Shown here piece by piece: positions 18,558 to 27,570 of a DNA stretch of 64,000 nucleotides (positions within the stretch are counted from its first letter, which is position 1; the number at the start of each line of letters is the position of its first letter). The position numbers and the translations under genes were made by a program. The DNA comes from Candidatus Magnetomicrobium cryptolimnococcus (GTDB taxonomy: Bacteria > Nitrospirota > Thermodesulfovibrionia > Thermodesulfovibrionales > Magnetobacteriaceae), in NCBI GenBank assembly GCA_018606805.1, contig JAGYWI010000001.1:124001-188000 (forward strand), in the 5' to 3' direction. The notes beneath the pieces are model-generated. The model ran no database searches. It saw nothing but the letters and a program-made list of their open reading frames with translations, and was not told the DNA's origin.

Positions 18558-19688
18558 TTACCTCTCCATAGTTAATAGTATTGAATCTATGACATAGCGC
18601 ACTTCACTATCAGTCATTTGTGGATACAGCGGTAAGATTAGCGTGTTATCTGTAAGCCGTTCCGTATTAGGGAGGCTTTGTTTATAGTGGCTATAACATA
18701 ATTGCCTATGTATTGCCATAATACCGGCTCTTGTGGCAATACCCTTTTGAAGGAGTGCTTCCATTAACGAGTTTCTATCAATAGGGGCGTTTTCAAGGAC
18801 TTCTACCCAGTAGGATTGATAATTATGAAAGACCGTATCCGGCTCCTTTGGTACTCTTAGGTATTTGCTCTTTGATAGTGAATCGTTATAGAGTTTAGCA
18901 ATATCCCTGCGTCTTTGAATTATATACGGCAGCTTTTCCATCTGACATATACCAATAGCTGCCTGTATGTCTGTCATCCTGTAGTTATATCCAACGTCAA
19001 TGTATGACTCTATGATGACCTTATCAGCACTGTGGCGCTCTAAATCTGATATGGACATACCGTGGTGGCGAAAGCGTCTAAGATGCTCAGCGTAGATGGG
19101 GTTATCCGTTACCACCATGCCACCTTCGCCAGTTGTAATAATCTTTCTTGGGTGAAAACTAAAGCAAGCGATGTTGCCATGGCTGCCGATTCTCTTACCC
19201 TTGTAGGCTGAGCCGATAGCGCAGGCGGCATCTTCTATTATAAGGAGCTTATGCCTTTGTGCTATAGCTGTAATTTGGTCAAGCTCAGCAGGCATACCCA
19301 TCTGGTGCACAACAATGATAGCCTTAGTGTTTTCCGTTATTAGTGGCTCAATGGCAGATGGGTCAAGGTTACAGGTATCATCAACATCCACGAAAACCGG
19401 CGTAGCACCTGCATGAATGATGCTGTTAGCACTTGCTATGAAACTCATCGAGGGAACTATTACTTCGTCTTGTTTGGATAGACCGATGCCAAGTACTGCT
19501 ATGGCACTATGAAGCGCTGTTGTACAGGAGGTAACAGCTATTGCGTATGCTGCCCCTACGTACTTTGCAAAGAGTGCTTCAAAGTGTGCAACCTTTGGCC
19601 CCTGGGTTACCCACCCGCTGCGTATAGCCTCAGTTGCGGCAGTTTCCTCAGCGCTATCCATGTATGGTTTAGCTACTGGTATTTTCAT
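18558..19688 (-). CDS. DegT/DnrJ/EryC1/StrS sugar aminotransferase
   Basis: A 376-residue PLP-dependent fold-type I aminotransferase acting on a nucleotide-linked keto-sugar. The opening IPVAKPYMDSAE, TSCTTALHSA (PLP phosphate), VDVDDTCNLDPS, IIEDAACAIGS and the Schiff-base lysine in FSFHPRKIITTGEGGMV are all diagnostic; substrate loop HHGMS follows. Length is standard. The product is a 3- or 4-amino sugar nucleotide, probably for a surface glycan. It is followed 3 bases later by the ACP gene, and it is one of two DegT paralogues in this run; the second, at 20781, is quite different in sequence, so the pathway may install two amino groups or two different sugars. Confidence 0.93.
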   Translation of the reverse strand: MKIPVAKPYMDSAEETAATEAIRSGWVTQGPKVAHFEALFAKYVGAAYAIAVTSCTTALHSAIAVLGIGLSKQDEVIVPSMSFIASANSIIHAGATPVFVDVDDTCNLDPSAIEPLITENTKAIIVVHQMGMPAELDQITAIAQRHKLLIIEDAACAIGSAYKGKRIGSHGNIACFSFHPRKIITTGEGGMVVTDNPIYAEHLRRFRHHGMSISDLERHSADKVIIESYIDVGYNYRMTDIQAAIGICQMEKLPYIIQRRRDIAKLYNDSLSKSKYLRVPKEPDTVFHNYQSYWVEVLENAPIDRNSLMEALLQKGIATRAGIMAIHRQLCYSHYKQSLPNTERLTDNTLILPLYPQMTDSEVRYVIDSILLTMER

Positions 19689-19767
19689 TAATTATCCTTT
19701 TAAAATAGGGCTTAAATAGAGAGGTGTACCTATCACCAGCAAATCCCAAAAACGCTATAGTTAATTT

Positions 19768-20763
19768 CTATTGCCAATTATGGGTTATATCTTTTTTAAA
19801 TAGTTCTTTATAATCATACCCCTGAGAAGTAAACCACTCTATGTATTTATTAATGCCTTCTTCTATAGAAATTTTGGGTGTATACCTGAAAAGGCGTTTT
19901 GCCTTAGTTATGTCAGCCACGTGGCGGATAACATCGCCAGGCCTTGATTCATCATAAACAGCATCTATATGCTCTTTAGAAAGCGCTTTTTTTATTATAT
20001 CAAGAAGGGCATTTATGCTAACCTCAGAGGCCTTTGCAATGTTTACCACATCGCCAATGAGCTCATCACACTGTGCCGCCATAAATATACCAGCGACCGT
20101 ATCCGATACGTATGTAAAGTCCCTTGTCTGCTTGCCATTACCAAAGATGATAGGCTCTTTGTCATTTAAAAGTCTAAGCGTAAATTTAGGAATAACTTCC
20201 CCATAAGCCCCTTCAAAGTGTGAACGCGGCCCGTAGGTATTAAACGGTCTAACTATCATGGATTCCAGATTATATGTTTTATATGAGGACAATGTGTATA
20301 ACTCCCCGGCAGCCTTAGAAGCCCCGTAGATAGTTGTTGGCAACAGTGGATGTACCTCGTTCATCGGTGCATACTTAGCGCTACCGTAGACCTCGGAGCT
20401 TGAGATGTATACAAAGCGCCGTACCCAGTTTTTAATGGCAGCAAGGCATAGATTAAGCGTACCGGTTGCGTTAACCTCATGATTGATTTCCGGGTTATTG
20501 ATTGATACGCGTAGGCACTGGACAGCTAAGTGAAAAATCACATCAATGTCGCGGGTTATACTGTAAACCAAGGACTTATCGCATACGTCGCCTTCTACAA
20601 GTTGTATTTTATCAAGGCAATGGCTAAGATTTTCCCGTTTGCCAGATGTATAATTATCTAAAACCGTAACCTTATTGTTTGTCTCAAGGAGTTTATCAAC
20701 AAGATGGCTACCAATAAAGCCGGCCCCTCCGGTTACAAGCACTTTAAGATTTGTTATTTTCAT
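19768..20763 (-). CDS. NAD-dependent nucleotide-sugar epimerase/dehydratase
   Basis: An extended SDR of 331 residues. The Rossmann motif is VLVTGGAGFIGSHL, followed by the Asp of VLDNYTSG that selects NAD, DVIFHLAVQ, SSSEVYG, the YxxxK pair in YGASKAAGELY and RPFNTYGPR. These match UDP-glucose 4-epimerase and dTDP-glucose or GDP-mannose dehydratase relatives. HLAVQCLRVSI where many relatives have HLAAQ suggests the branch found in amino-sugar loci. It lies between the two DegT aminotransferase genes on the same strand and most likely makes the keto or epimerised sugar used by one of them. The exact substrate cannot be fixed by eye. Confidence 0.9.
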   Translation of the reverse strand: MKITNLKVLVTGGAGFIGSHLVDKLLETNNKVTVLDNYTSGKRENLSHCLDKIQLVEGDVCDKSLVYSITRDIDVIFHLAVQCLRVSINNPEINHEVNATGTLNLCLAAIKNWVRRFVYISSSEVYGSAKYAPMNEVHPLLPTTIYGASKAAGELYTLSSYKTYNLESMIVRPFNTYGPRSHFEGAYGEVIPKFTLRLLNDKEPIIFGNGKQTRDFTYVSDTVAGIFMAAQCDELIGDVVNIAKASEVSINALLDIIKKALSKEHIDAVYDESRPGDVIRHVADITKAKRLFRYTPKISIEEGINKYIEWFTSQGYDYKELFKKDITHNWQ

Positions 20764-20780
20764 ATATAAAATCCTTTCCC

Positions 20781-21887
20781 TTACATTTTGTAAAATTCTC
20801 TAATACACTCACAAACATACGCAATGTCTGATTTGGCAAGCTCCGGGTACATCGGCAAGGATAAAATCTCACCGCATATAGCCTCTGTAACAGGTAAATC
20901 CCCCGCTTTATATCCATAGGGTTTACACGCCTCTTGTAAATGCACTGGGTTTTTGTAGTGAATCCCGCTGCTAATGCCACATTGTGTGAGGTGTTTTATC
21001 AACTCATCTCTTTCTTTACACCTAATCACATACAGATGATAAACATGCTTATTGCCGAGTTTTTCAGCAGGCAAACGTAGCGGTAAACCTGATAACATCT
21101 CATCGTACATTTTAGCAATTTTACGCCTTAGATTGTTGTACTCATCAAGGTGTCTTAGTCGGATACGTAATATGGCAGCTTGCAGTTCATCAAGCCTGCT
21201 GTTGTGCCCCATGAGCGAGTGCTCAAACTTAGAGCTATGCCCATGGTTTCGCAGTTTTCTGGCAGTGTCGGCTAAAAAGACATCATTTGTAGTTATAATG
21301 CCGCCTTCACCGTATGCGCCTAGATTTTTTGTATAATAAAAACTAAAACAGCCAGCAGCTCCAAACTGTCCACAGTTTTTCCCGTCATACTGAGCGCCAT
21401 GGGCTTGGCAGGCGTCTTCTACTATATGCAAATTATGCGCCTTTGCTATCTCCACAATAGGCATCATATCTGCCGTCTGACCGTACATGTGCACTGGAAT
21501 TATAGCACGCGTATTATTAGTGATTTTTTCCTTAATAAGCCTTGGATTAATGTTATAAGTATCCGGGTCTATATCAACAAAAACCGGTGTAGCTCCGGCG
21601 TGATAAATAGCCTCGGCTGTTGCAAAAAAGGTATGTGGGGTGGTTATCACCTCATCGCCTTTTTTTATGCCACATGCAGCAAGTGCTATTAAGAGAGCCT
21701 CCGTGCCTGAGCCAACGCCAACAGCGTATTTTGTACCTATGTAGGCAGCAAATTCATCCTCAAGGGCAGTAACGTTTGGTCCAATATAGAGCTGCATAGA
21801 CTCCAAGACATCAGAAATGGCCTCTAATATTTCGTCTTTCAGGGGATAATACCCAGCCTTTAAGTCTACAAATGGGATGTTTTTCAT
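20781..21887 (-). CDS. DegT/DnrJ/EryC1/StrS sugar aminotransferase (second paralogue)
   Basis: A 368-residue PLP aminotransferase. [11 protein letters not shown] opens it; [11 protein letters not shown] binds the PLP phosphate, [11 protein letters not shown] carries the Asp that contacts the pyridine nitrogen, and the lysine in [16 protein letters not shown] forms the Schiff base. The sequence resembles the 3-amino-sugar branch (QdtB/FdtB/WlbE-like). Its start overlaps the stop of the upstream hexapeptide acyltransferase by 4 bases (ATGA), and a transferase-acyltransferase pair of this kind commonly makes N-acylated 3-amino-3-deoxy sugars. It is therefore likely to act immediately before that acyltransferase in the pathway. 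Confidence 0.92.
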   Translation of the reverse strand: MKNIPFVDLKAGYYPLKDEILEAISDVLESMQLYIGPNVTALEDEFAAYIGTKYAVGVGSGTEALLIALAACGIKKGDEVITTPHTFFATAEAIYHAGATPVFVDIDPDTYNINPRLIKEKITNNTRAIIPVHMYGQTADMMPIVEIAKAHNLHIVEDACQAHGAQYDGKNCGQFGAAGCFSFYYTKNLGAYGEGGIITTNDVFLADTARKLRNHGHSSKFEHSLMGHNSRLDELQAAILRIRLRHLDEYNNLRRKIAKMYDEMLSGLPLRLPAEKLGNKHVYHLYVIRCKERDELIKHLTQCGISSGIHYKNPVHLQEACKPYGYKAGDLPVTEAICGEILSLPMYPELAKSDIAYVCECIREFYKM

Positions 21888-22558
21888 TCTATTAAATCCT
21901 TTTCAACCGAATCCTTATCAATGTATGGAGGCCACAAATATGGCCGTTTGAAAATACCAGGGGGACATGTTAAGTCTGCAATTTTTTTGATAACCCGTGC
22001 AGGGTTGCCAACGGCAACACTATACATAGGAATATCCTCAGTAACAACAGAGCCTGCGCCAATTAGCGAATGTTTGCCAATTCGTACCCCTGGCAATATA
22101 GTTGAATTAGCACCGATTTTAACATAGTCCTCTACAATAGCCCCACGCTTACACCGTTTGTACTGTGGGCACATGGGGTGAGGGTCATCCGTAAAAGCCA
22201 CATTTGGACCCACAAAGACATATACCCCAATGGTTGTTAACTCCATAAAGCAACCGGAGTGTACCCTTGAGTAATTGCCAATGTTATTACCTATTTCAAG
22301 GACAGAGTTAGTGCCTATGCTTACGAAATCGCCTATACTGTTGTTTTCCCTTATGGATACACACTGGCCAGTTTGAAAATTATTTCCCATCTGCGAACCA
22401 GCATAAATAGTTGTAAATGGTCTTATATGAGCATTGCTCCCAATCGTTAATACCAATTCGCCATCAAAACTGCCACGCGGCGGTTTACCAAGCACAACTG
22501 GCTCATCAAGCGTACTATCTGCCCCTACGTTTACATTTAAATATATATTATTAGTCAT
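21884..22558 (-). CDS. left-handed beta-helix acyltransferase
   Basis: A 224-residue protein built of hexapeptide repeats ([LIV]-G-x4), for example [29 protein letters not shown], and [25 protein letters not shown] near the C-terminus. This makes a trimeric left-handed beta-helix that transfers acetyl or another acyl from Co[15 protein letters not shown] carries the likely active-site His and matches WbbJ/WlbB-type sugar N-acyltransferases. Its stop overlaps the DegT gene, so it probably acylates that enzyme's amino-sugar product. With an ACP in the same operon, an acyl-ACP donor is also possible, which is inference. Confidence 0.9.
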   Translation of the reverse strand: MTNNIYLNVNVGADSTLDEPVVLGKPPRGSFDGELVLTIGSNAHIRPFTTIYAGSQMGNNFQTGQCVSIRENNSIGDFVSIGTNSVLEIGNNIGNYSRVHSGCFMELTTIGVYVFVGPNVAFTDDPHPMCPQYKRCKRGAIVEDYVKIGANSTILPGVRIGKHSLIGAGSVVTEDIPMYSVAVGNPARVIKKIADLTCPPGIFKRPYLWPPYIDKDSVEKDLIE

Positions 22559-22569
22559 CCTAAGTATAC

Positions 22570-23571
22570 CTATTTATTCAAAAAAGTGCTAAGCTCTTCT
22601 ATTGATGCTGCTTTTTTTAAGAGCTCTTTAAAGGCCTCTAACTTTTCAAGAGACGTAACAGCCTTTAATCCATTTATAAGCGTACGTCCTTGTTCTTTGT
22701 ATTGAAATTCAATCAAAGCTTCTATGCCTTCAACTAAGCCTTCTTTCTTACCCTCAACTAAACCTTCTTTCTTACCCTCAACTAAACCTTCTTTCTTACC
22801 CTCAACTAAGCCTTCTTTCTTACCCTCAACTAAGCCTTCTTTCTTACCTTCAATTAAGCCTTCTTTCTTGCCTTTAATTATTCCTTTCCGCTCACCAACA
22901 ACCAATCCCTTCTTTTTGCCTTCAAAGAGTCCCTTACGCCGCCCTTCCAAATACAGTTCGTCTTTATTTATATCTATTGTTATTGGCATCTGTCTTTCCA
23001 CCTCCTCTTTTACTAAGAGTGTAATACCCCTAAGCCTTGACAGGTTTAACAATTTTTCTACATAGTCTTTTCTGTCCTTCTCCCCTAAATACATGAGCCG
23101 TCTAACTATTTCTTTTACCGTCTTTTCTGTATCATTCATCCTACATAAAACCGACAGCAGCACATCTTCTGGCTTTGAGCTCTCAAGCAATTTAGAACAA
23201 TCTATCTCGCGAATATCCTTTACTTCATATACGTATTTTAACTTTTTTAACTCTATCTTACCTGACATCCTTAATGGCTTACTTCCAACATAAAGCAACA
23301 CCTGCTCCGGCTCTTTACCGTAATACTCATATATATAATAAAAATACTGGAGCATACGAAGACATATGAGTCTATCATTTATTGACTGTAACTCAAGATG
23401 AAATATTGTACCATCTGGTAATTCTATTAACAAGTCCGGCCGTCTATGCTTTACATCTGGAAAGTGAGTATCTATAAATTTACCTTCACGATATCCAGTC
23501 AGTAATTCTAAAAACACTATCGGGATGTCTTTTATTATATCTTTTAATGTTATATCGTATAATTGCCGCAT
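22570..23571 (-). CDS. Rpn-family PD-(D/E)XK nuclease with EGKKEGLV repeats
   Basis: A 333-residue protein of the Rpn (recombination-promoting nuclease; formerly PD-(D/E)XK transposase family) type. The N-terminus has the nuclease core: [12 protein letters not shown] followed by FHLELQS, giving D...ExQ. Middle parts ([22 protein letters not shown]) are typical. The C-terminal half holds six near-identical eight-residue units (EGKKEGLV) encoded by 24-bp repeats at 22730-22873, then a helical tail. Family members cut DNA nonspecifically and stimulate RecA-independent recombination in Escherichia coli. It starts 11 bases before the acyltransferase, so may be co-transcribed with the sugar genes. 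Repeat number is likely to vary between strains. Confidence 0.87.
   Translation of the reverse strand: MRQLYDITLKDIIKDIPIVFLELLTGYREGKFIDTHFPDVKHRRPDLLIELPDGTIFHLELQSINDRLICLRMLQYFYYIYEYYGKEPEQVLLYVGSKPLRMSGKIELKKLKYVYEVKDIREIDCSKLLESSKPEDVLLSVLCRMNDTEKTVKEIVRRLMYLGEKDRKDYVEKLLNLSRLRGITLLVKEEVERQMPITIDINKDELYLEGRRKGLFEGKKKGLVVGERKGIIKGKKEGLIEGKKEGLVEGKKEGLVEGKKEGLVEGKKEGLVEGKKEGLVEGIEALIEFQYKEQGRTLINGLKAVTSLEKLEAFKELLKKAASIEELSTFLNK
22730..22873. repeat. six tandem 24-bp coding repeats in the Rpn gene
   Basis: Six direct 24-bp units starting TCAACTAAGCCTTCTTTC; the outer units carry point changes and a degenerate seventh continues to about 22897. On the minus strand they encode EGKKEGLV. Near identity at the DNA level suggests recent expansion by slippage or recombination. 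Confidence 0.95.
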
Positions 23572-23586
23572 TGATTTATCCCTTAA

Positions 23587-25059
23587 TTAGTTGAAGTGTT
23601 TATCTCTACGTATGTTTGATGTCATAGTTGTTAAATGTGCAAAATATACAAACAATAATACTGAAGATAATAATACGAAAATTCCAGCTCCCCACCACCC
23701 ATAAACTGGAATAACAGTAGTGGTTGATTCACTACTTGTTCTGAAGTCTTTTATTGTAGAGTAAGAGTTATTTAATGTTGAGTGATTATCAGCCGAGTCA
23801 ACGGCTGTAGTTGGTTGTCCTGTGGTTTTACCATAGAGGGTAATGTCTGGGTTAGACCAGTAATTAACCCTTGGACAGGAAGTTGACCCGGTACAACTGT
23901 ATGCCATAATAGTGCGGTAGGGGGTTGAGGCATTGGGACGCTGCTGGCCGTGTGAGTACTCATATAGTCCCGAACCAGATTGATTTCGGTCATGGGCAGC
24001 CCCCATGTTGTGTCCCATTTCATGGGCAAAGGTGTAATACCCTGTGGCACAGTCATATTCCACCACTGAAAATGCATAGACCTTAAACGAGTTAGACAGG
24101 CTTGTCATTAAATATGCCACGCCACAGTATGCTGTTGATGTAATGTCTGTCCACAAGCTGACGAGGTCTGCTGCATAGGTGTTACGCAGGGTATGTACTT
24201 GGTCCATTTTTTGGTCAGATTTATTTTGCAGTGCCAATAGCACGCTATCCATACTAGATAGGCTATTTTCATCAAAGCTGAGTTCCTCCGTGTGTACTAC
24301 GTTAATGCGCTGCGTTATATTGCTATTTTCGTAGCCTTCGTTTGTTTCTGTCTCACCAAGTGTTATTAGATTTTGCATAGCAGTAGTGCCACCAACTGAC
24401 TTGCGTGCATTTTTAGTATACACAACAAGTACATCTATTGTTGTAGCATTATCAGAGCTATAAGAGGGAGTATCCATCTCCTCTTTATCATTAAAATAAA
24501 CCGGTATGGGAGGGGCTTCATTTGGAAATTTGGACTGCTCTAGTTCACGCGTTGAGTGGACGTTGTCTGTTTCATAGCGTATTTGATACGATTTACCAGC
24601 ATTTAGTGTAATATTGCCAGATAGTATATTGCCTGTTCTTACAATAATAACACTACTTGGAGTCTTATCTTTTACAGTACCCATCATAATAGTACTTTTG
24701 CCATCTCGTGAAAGGCTTATCTTATTTATAATTACCTCGAAATAAGCATCATCAAACAAGTTTAAGGCAAGCACCTGCTTACCTACAAAATCAGTCGAAC
24801 GGGTTGGTATGTCCGGTAAGTTTTGAAAATTAACCTCAACATATCTCTTTCTAACTACTGCTAAATCATTTTTTGTCTGCACTGACCTTATATCACCTTC
24901 ATATGCAATAAAAAGCTCTTTAACAGCCATGTTATTTTCAGCAGCTAATCCTCTGTCTGATAAACCTACAGATAACAGTATAGGTGATAGTATGACTAAT
25001 ATAACTAAATATAGAAAAACTATTAAACCTTTGCCAATGATTGGTACCCATTTAAACAT
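23587..25059 (-). CDS. reprolysin-like (M12B-type) metalloprotease with C-terminal membrane sorting-like tail
   Basis: A 490-residue zinc protease with an N-terminal signal or anchor helix (about 10-38), a pro-region, and a catalytic domain containing HExxHxxGxxHD (His346, Glu347, His350, His356, Asp357) in FAHEMGHNMGAAHD. SYSCTGSTSCPRVNYWSNP downstream is the Met-turn/substrate region of bacterial reprolysin-like enzymes. Residues 450-457 read IPVYGWWG, followed by a hydrophobic helix (458-476) and a basic end (RRDKHF), the layout of IPTLxxWG-CTERM sorting signals. ATG at 25059 is chosen because GGAGG lies just upstream; the longer start at 25089 has no site. It likely acts outside the inner membrane. 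Confidence 0.88.
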   Translation of the reverse strand: MFKWVPIIGKGLIVFLYLVILVILSPILLSVGLSDRGLAAENNMAVKELFIAYEGDIRSVQTKNDLAVVRKRYVEVNFQNLPDIPTRSTDFVGKQVLALNLFDDAYFEVIINKISLSRDGKSTIMMGTVKDKTPSSVIIVRTGNILSGNITLNAGKSYQIRYETDNVHSTRELEQSKFPNEAPPIPVYFNDKEEMDTPSYSSDNATTIDVLVVYTKNARKSVGGTTAMQNLITLGETETNEGYENSNITQRINVVHTEELSFDENSLSSMDSVLLALQNKSDQKMDQVHTLRNTYAADLVSLWTDITSTAYCGVAYLMTSLSNSFKVYAFSVVEYDCATGYYTFAHEMGHNMGAAHDRNQSGSGLYEYSHGQQRPNASTPYRTIMAYSCTGSTSCPRVNYWSNPDITLYGKTTGQPTTAVDSADNHSTLNNSYSTIKDFRTSSESTTTVIPVYGWWGAGIFVLLSSVLLFVYFAHLTTMTSNIRRDKHFN

Positions 25060-25451
25060 GCTTCCTCCATAAAATACTTTCCTTAGCAAACTAAATTTAG
25101 AACTTTATTTATAAAACATACTCCCACTACTTGAACCCATAAAAACACCCTCTCGTTAAATTATAACAAAAATATTTGTGTATTTATACCGTAAGCAAAA
25201 TGATAAACAAATAAAAGACTTAGGACTGAATGGAGTGCAGCTGACACTACTTATAATAATATCCACTTACAGCAACTTATGTAGTGGCAGTCACGTTATT
25301 ACTTTAAGCACTGCAAAGAATCTCCATTTTAAAAATACGAGATTTTTCACTACGTTTAAAATAACAACGCTATTGATTTATAAATCTACCACTACATCTT
25401 TAGGACTACTTAACAAACCAGTATTAGGTATACCATAAAATTGCATAACCA
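25060..25451. other. intergenic region, no gene seen
   Basis: About 390 bases between the protease and vorB. The 86-codon open frame at 25178-25438 lacks a ribosome binding site and protein-like composition. CGAGATTTTTCACTACG (about 25338) resembles degenerate dispersed repeat sequence seen in many genomes. I see no RNA or clear promoter. Confidence 0.5.
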
Positions 25452-26501
25452 TTACAAAAGCTTCTTAATAACCTCGTAAATCTCCTCAGCGTTCATGATT
25501 GCCCCACCCGGCCGACCGTAAAACTCCACAGCCGTTTTACCGTTAACGGCAAGCCTAACGTCTTCAACCATCTGTCCATTATTTAGTTCAATGGTAAGAA
25601 ACCGACACCTTCCTGCCTCTGCCAACTCCTTAAGCCTAACCTCTGGAAATGGAAAAAGCGTTATTGGACGAAAAAGCCCCACCTTCAGCCCTTCCTTTTG
25701 CATTTGCTTCACTGCACTAAATGCTATCCGTGCCGCACTACCAAAGGCTACCACTATTAACTCGGCATCCGTTGTATCAGTTTCATCGTATAACACGTCG
25801 TTTTTTTTCATTTTATCGTATTTTGCCTTAAGCTGGTAGTTACTTTGCTCAAGCTCACCATCCCCCATGTATAGCGATTTTATAACATTTGGGGTTCTAC
25901 CAGCACAGCCATTTAAAGCCCATGTCTTTTCCGGTAGTTTTGGTCTTACGTATGGTGTTGGATAGAAAGGCTCCATCATTTGCCCTAAAATCCCATCACC
26001 AAGCAGCATTACGGGGTTTCTGTACTCATCCGCCTTATCAAAGGCAAGCATGGTAAGGTCCCACATTTCTTGCAAATTGTAAGGTGCATACACTAATAAG
26101 CGATAATCACCGTGCCCACCACCTTTTACTGTTTGAAAATAATCGGACTGCGAGCCTGAAATATTACCAAGCCCAGGTCCCCCTCTTTGTATGTTTACGA
26201 TGACTGCCGGCAACTGCGCCCCTGCTAAAAAGGATATGCCTTCTTGTTTTAAACTAATACCGGGTGAGCTTGAAGACGTCATTGCCCGTACCCCCGCAGC
26301 TGATGCCCCATAGACCATATTAATAGCTGCTATCTCGCTTTCTGCCTGTATAAACACCCCACCTACTTCTGATAAGTGCTCAGACATATACTCCGGTATC
26401 TCGTTTTGCGGTGTTATCGGGTAGCCGGCATAAAACCGACACTCACTTGTTACCGCTGCCTCTGCTATCGCCTCATTTCCTTTCATAAGTATCTTTTTCA
26501 T
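25452..26501 (-). CDS. vorB: 2-oxoacid:ferredoxin oxidoreductase alpha subunit, VorB/KorA type
   Basis: A 349-residue subunit of an enzyme that oxidatively decarboxylates a 2-oxoacid (branched-chain or 2-oxoglutarate) to the acyl-CoA, reducing ferredoxin. GNEAIAEAAV, CRFYAGYPITPQNEIPEY, ESEIAAINMVYGASAAG, TSSSSPGISLKQEG and GGPGLGNISGSQSD are characteristic of the VorB group (3-methyl-2-oxobutanoate oxidoreductase alpha chain). Length is normal. Partners expected next to it (thiamine-pyrophosphate beta subunit, gamma subunit, ferredoxin-like delta subunit) are absent on both sides: upstream is divergent glyQ, downstream the protease. The complex must be assembled from genes elsewhere, or the subunit is orphaned. 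Confidence 0.87.
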   Translation of the reverse strand: MKKILMKGNEAIAEAAVTSECRFYAGYPITPQNEIPEYMSEHLSEVGGVFIQAESEIAAINMVYGASAAGVRAMTSSSSPGISLKQEGISFLAGAQLPAVIVNIQRGGPGLGNISGSQSDYFQTVKGGGHGDYRLLVYAPYNLQEMWDLTMLAFDKADEYRNPVMLLGDGILGQMMEPFYPTPYVRPKLPEKTWALNGCAGRTPNVIKSLYMGDGELEQSNYQLKAKYDKMKKNDVLYDETDTTDAELIVVAFGSAARIAFSAVKQMQKEGLKVGLFRPITLFPFPEVRLKELAEAGRCRFLTIELNNGQMVEDVRLAVNGKTAVEFYGRPGGAIMNAEEIYEVIKKLL

Positions 26502-26691
26502 ATATTTCGTACATCCAAGACTATTTTTTCATCCTTATGTTTTGTTAATATTATATATTACACTTTTACTTTGATAAACTAATACATTACTATTGTAACA
26601 TATTTGGCAAAATATTTTTGCCCTTTAACCAAACGAAACATAAAAGGGCTTAAATATTAAAAAAAATTCATATAAAATTAGGAGGGTTGGT

Positions 26692-27570
26692 TTGTATTTT
26701 CAGGACCTATTTATAAATTTAGAAAAGTATTGGGCAAGCCAAGGTTGTGTTATTTTGCAGCCGTACACGGTTGAAGTCGGTGCTGGGACATTTCACCCGG
26801 CAACTTTTTTTAGGGTGCTTGGCCCAAAATCATGGCGTACTGCATACGTACAGCCTTCAAGAAGACCAACGGATGGTAGGTATGGCGAAAATCCTAATAG
26901 ACTTCAGCACTACTACCAGTATCAGGTAATACTAAAACCCTCTCCCATAAACTGCCAAGAGCTCTTTCTCGATAGCCTCGAAATGCTTGGTATCGAGACA
27001 TCAAAACACGACATACGATTTGTTGAAGATGACTGGGAATCTCCCACGCTCGGTGCTTGGGGGCTTGGATGGGAGGTTTGGCTTAACGGCATGGAAATTA
27101 CACAATTTACATATTTTCAACAGGTAGGCGGCATTGATTTAAAACCAGTCTCGGTTGAGATTACATATGGCCTTGAGCGCATTGCTATGTATTTGCAAAA
27201 TGTTGATAACGTTTATGATTTGCGTTGGAATGAGACATATACATACAGAGACATTCATCACAGGGATGAGGTACAGTTTTCAAGCTTTAACTTTGAACAC
27301 GCGAGCGTGGATATGCACAAAAAAATGTTTGACGAGTTTGAAAACCAATCCGTAGCTTTAAATAAAGAATGGCTTACTTTACCAGCCTATGAATTTTGCC
27401 TTAAGTGCTCCCATGTGTTTAACATACTAGATGCCCGAGGTGCCATCTCCGTTGCAGAGCGGACGACATACATAGCACGCGTGCGGGCTCTTGCTCGTAT
27501 GTGTACACAGGCATGGATTTTACAAAATACTCAGCAGCAACAGCAAGAACATGCGGAGGTGATTAAATAG
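26692..27570 (+). CDS. glyQ: glycine--tRNA ligase alpha subunit
   Basis: Catalytic subunit of the heterotetrameric bacterial glycyl-tRNA synthetase. The 292 residues are highly conserved: [17 protein letters not shown] at the N-terminus, [36 protein letters not shown] (class II motif 2 region), and FTYFQQVGG with [16 protein letters not shown] (motif 3). Translation starts with TTG at 26692, 5 bases after GGAGGG, and the first residues fit the family start. The glyS start overlaps the stop by one base. Upstream I saw no T-box; a short GGCAAAATATTTTTGCC hairpin lies about 90 bases before the start. Confidence 0.98.
   Translation: MYFQDLFINLEKYWASQGCVILQPYTVEVGAGTFHPATFFRVLGPKSWRTAYVQPSRRPTDGRYGENPNRLQHYYQYQVILKPSPINCQELFLDSLEMLGIETSKHDIRFVEDDWESPTLGAWGLGWEVWLNGMEITQFTYFQQVGGIDLKPVSVEITYGLERIAMYLQNVDNVYDLRWNETYTYRDIHHRDEVQFSSFNFEHASVDMHKKMFDEFENQSVALNKEWLTLPAYEFCLKCSHVFNILDARGAISVAERTTYIARVRALARMCTQAWILQNTQQQQQEHAEVIK

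Noticed and set aside
22724-23065. Repeat-rich frame (PSTKPSFL units) on the plus strand; also CRISPR-like array
   Set aside because: The repeat is the coding array of the minus-strand Rpn gene, with no unique spacers between units.
25178-25438. 86-codon open frame between protease and vorB
   Set aside because: No ribosome binding site, low complexity and no protein-like motif.
26502-26691. Possible T-box or glycine riboswitch before glyQ
   Set aside because: No T-box TGGNACCGCG sequence and no glycine aptamer pattern; only a short hairpin.
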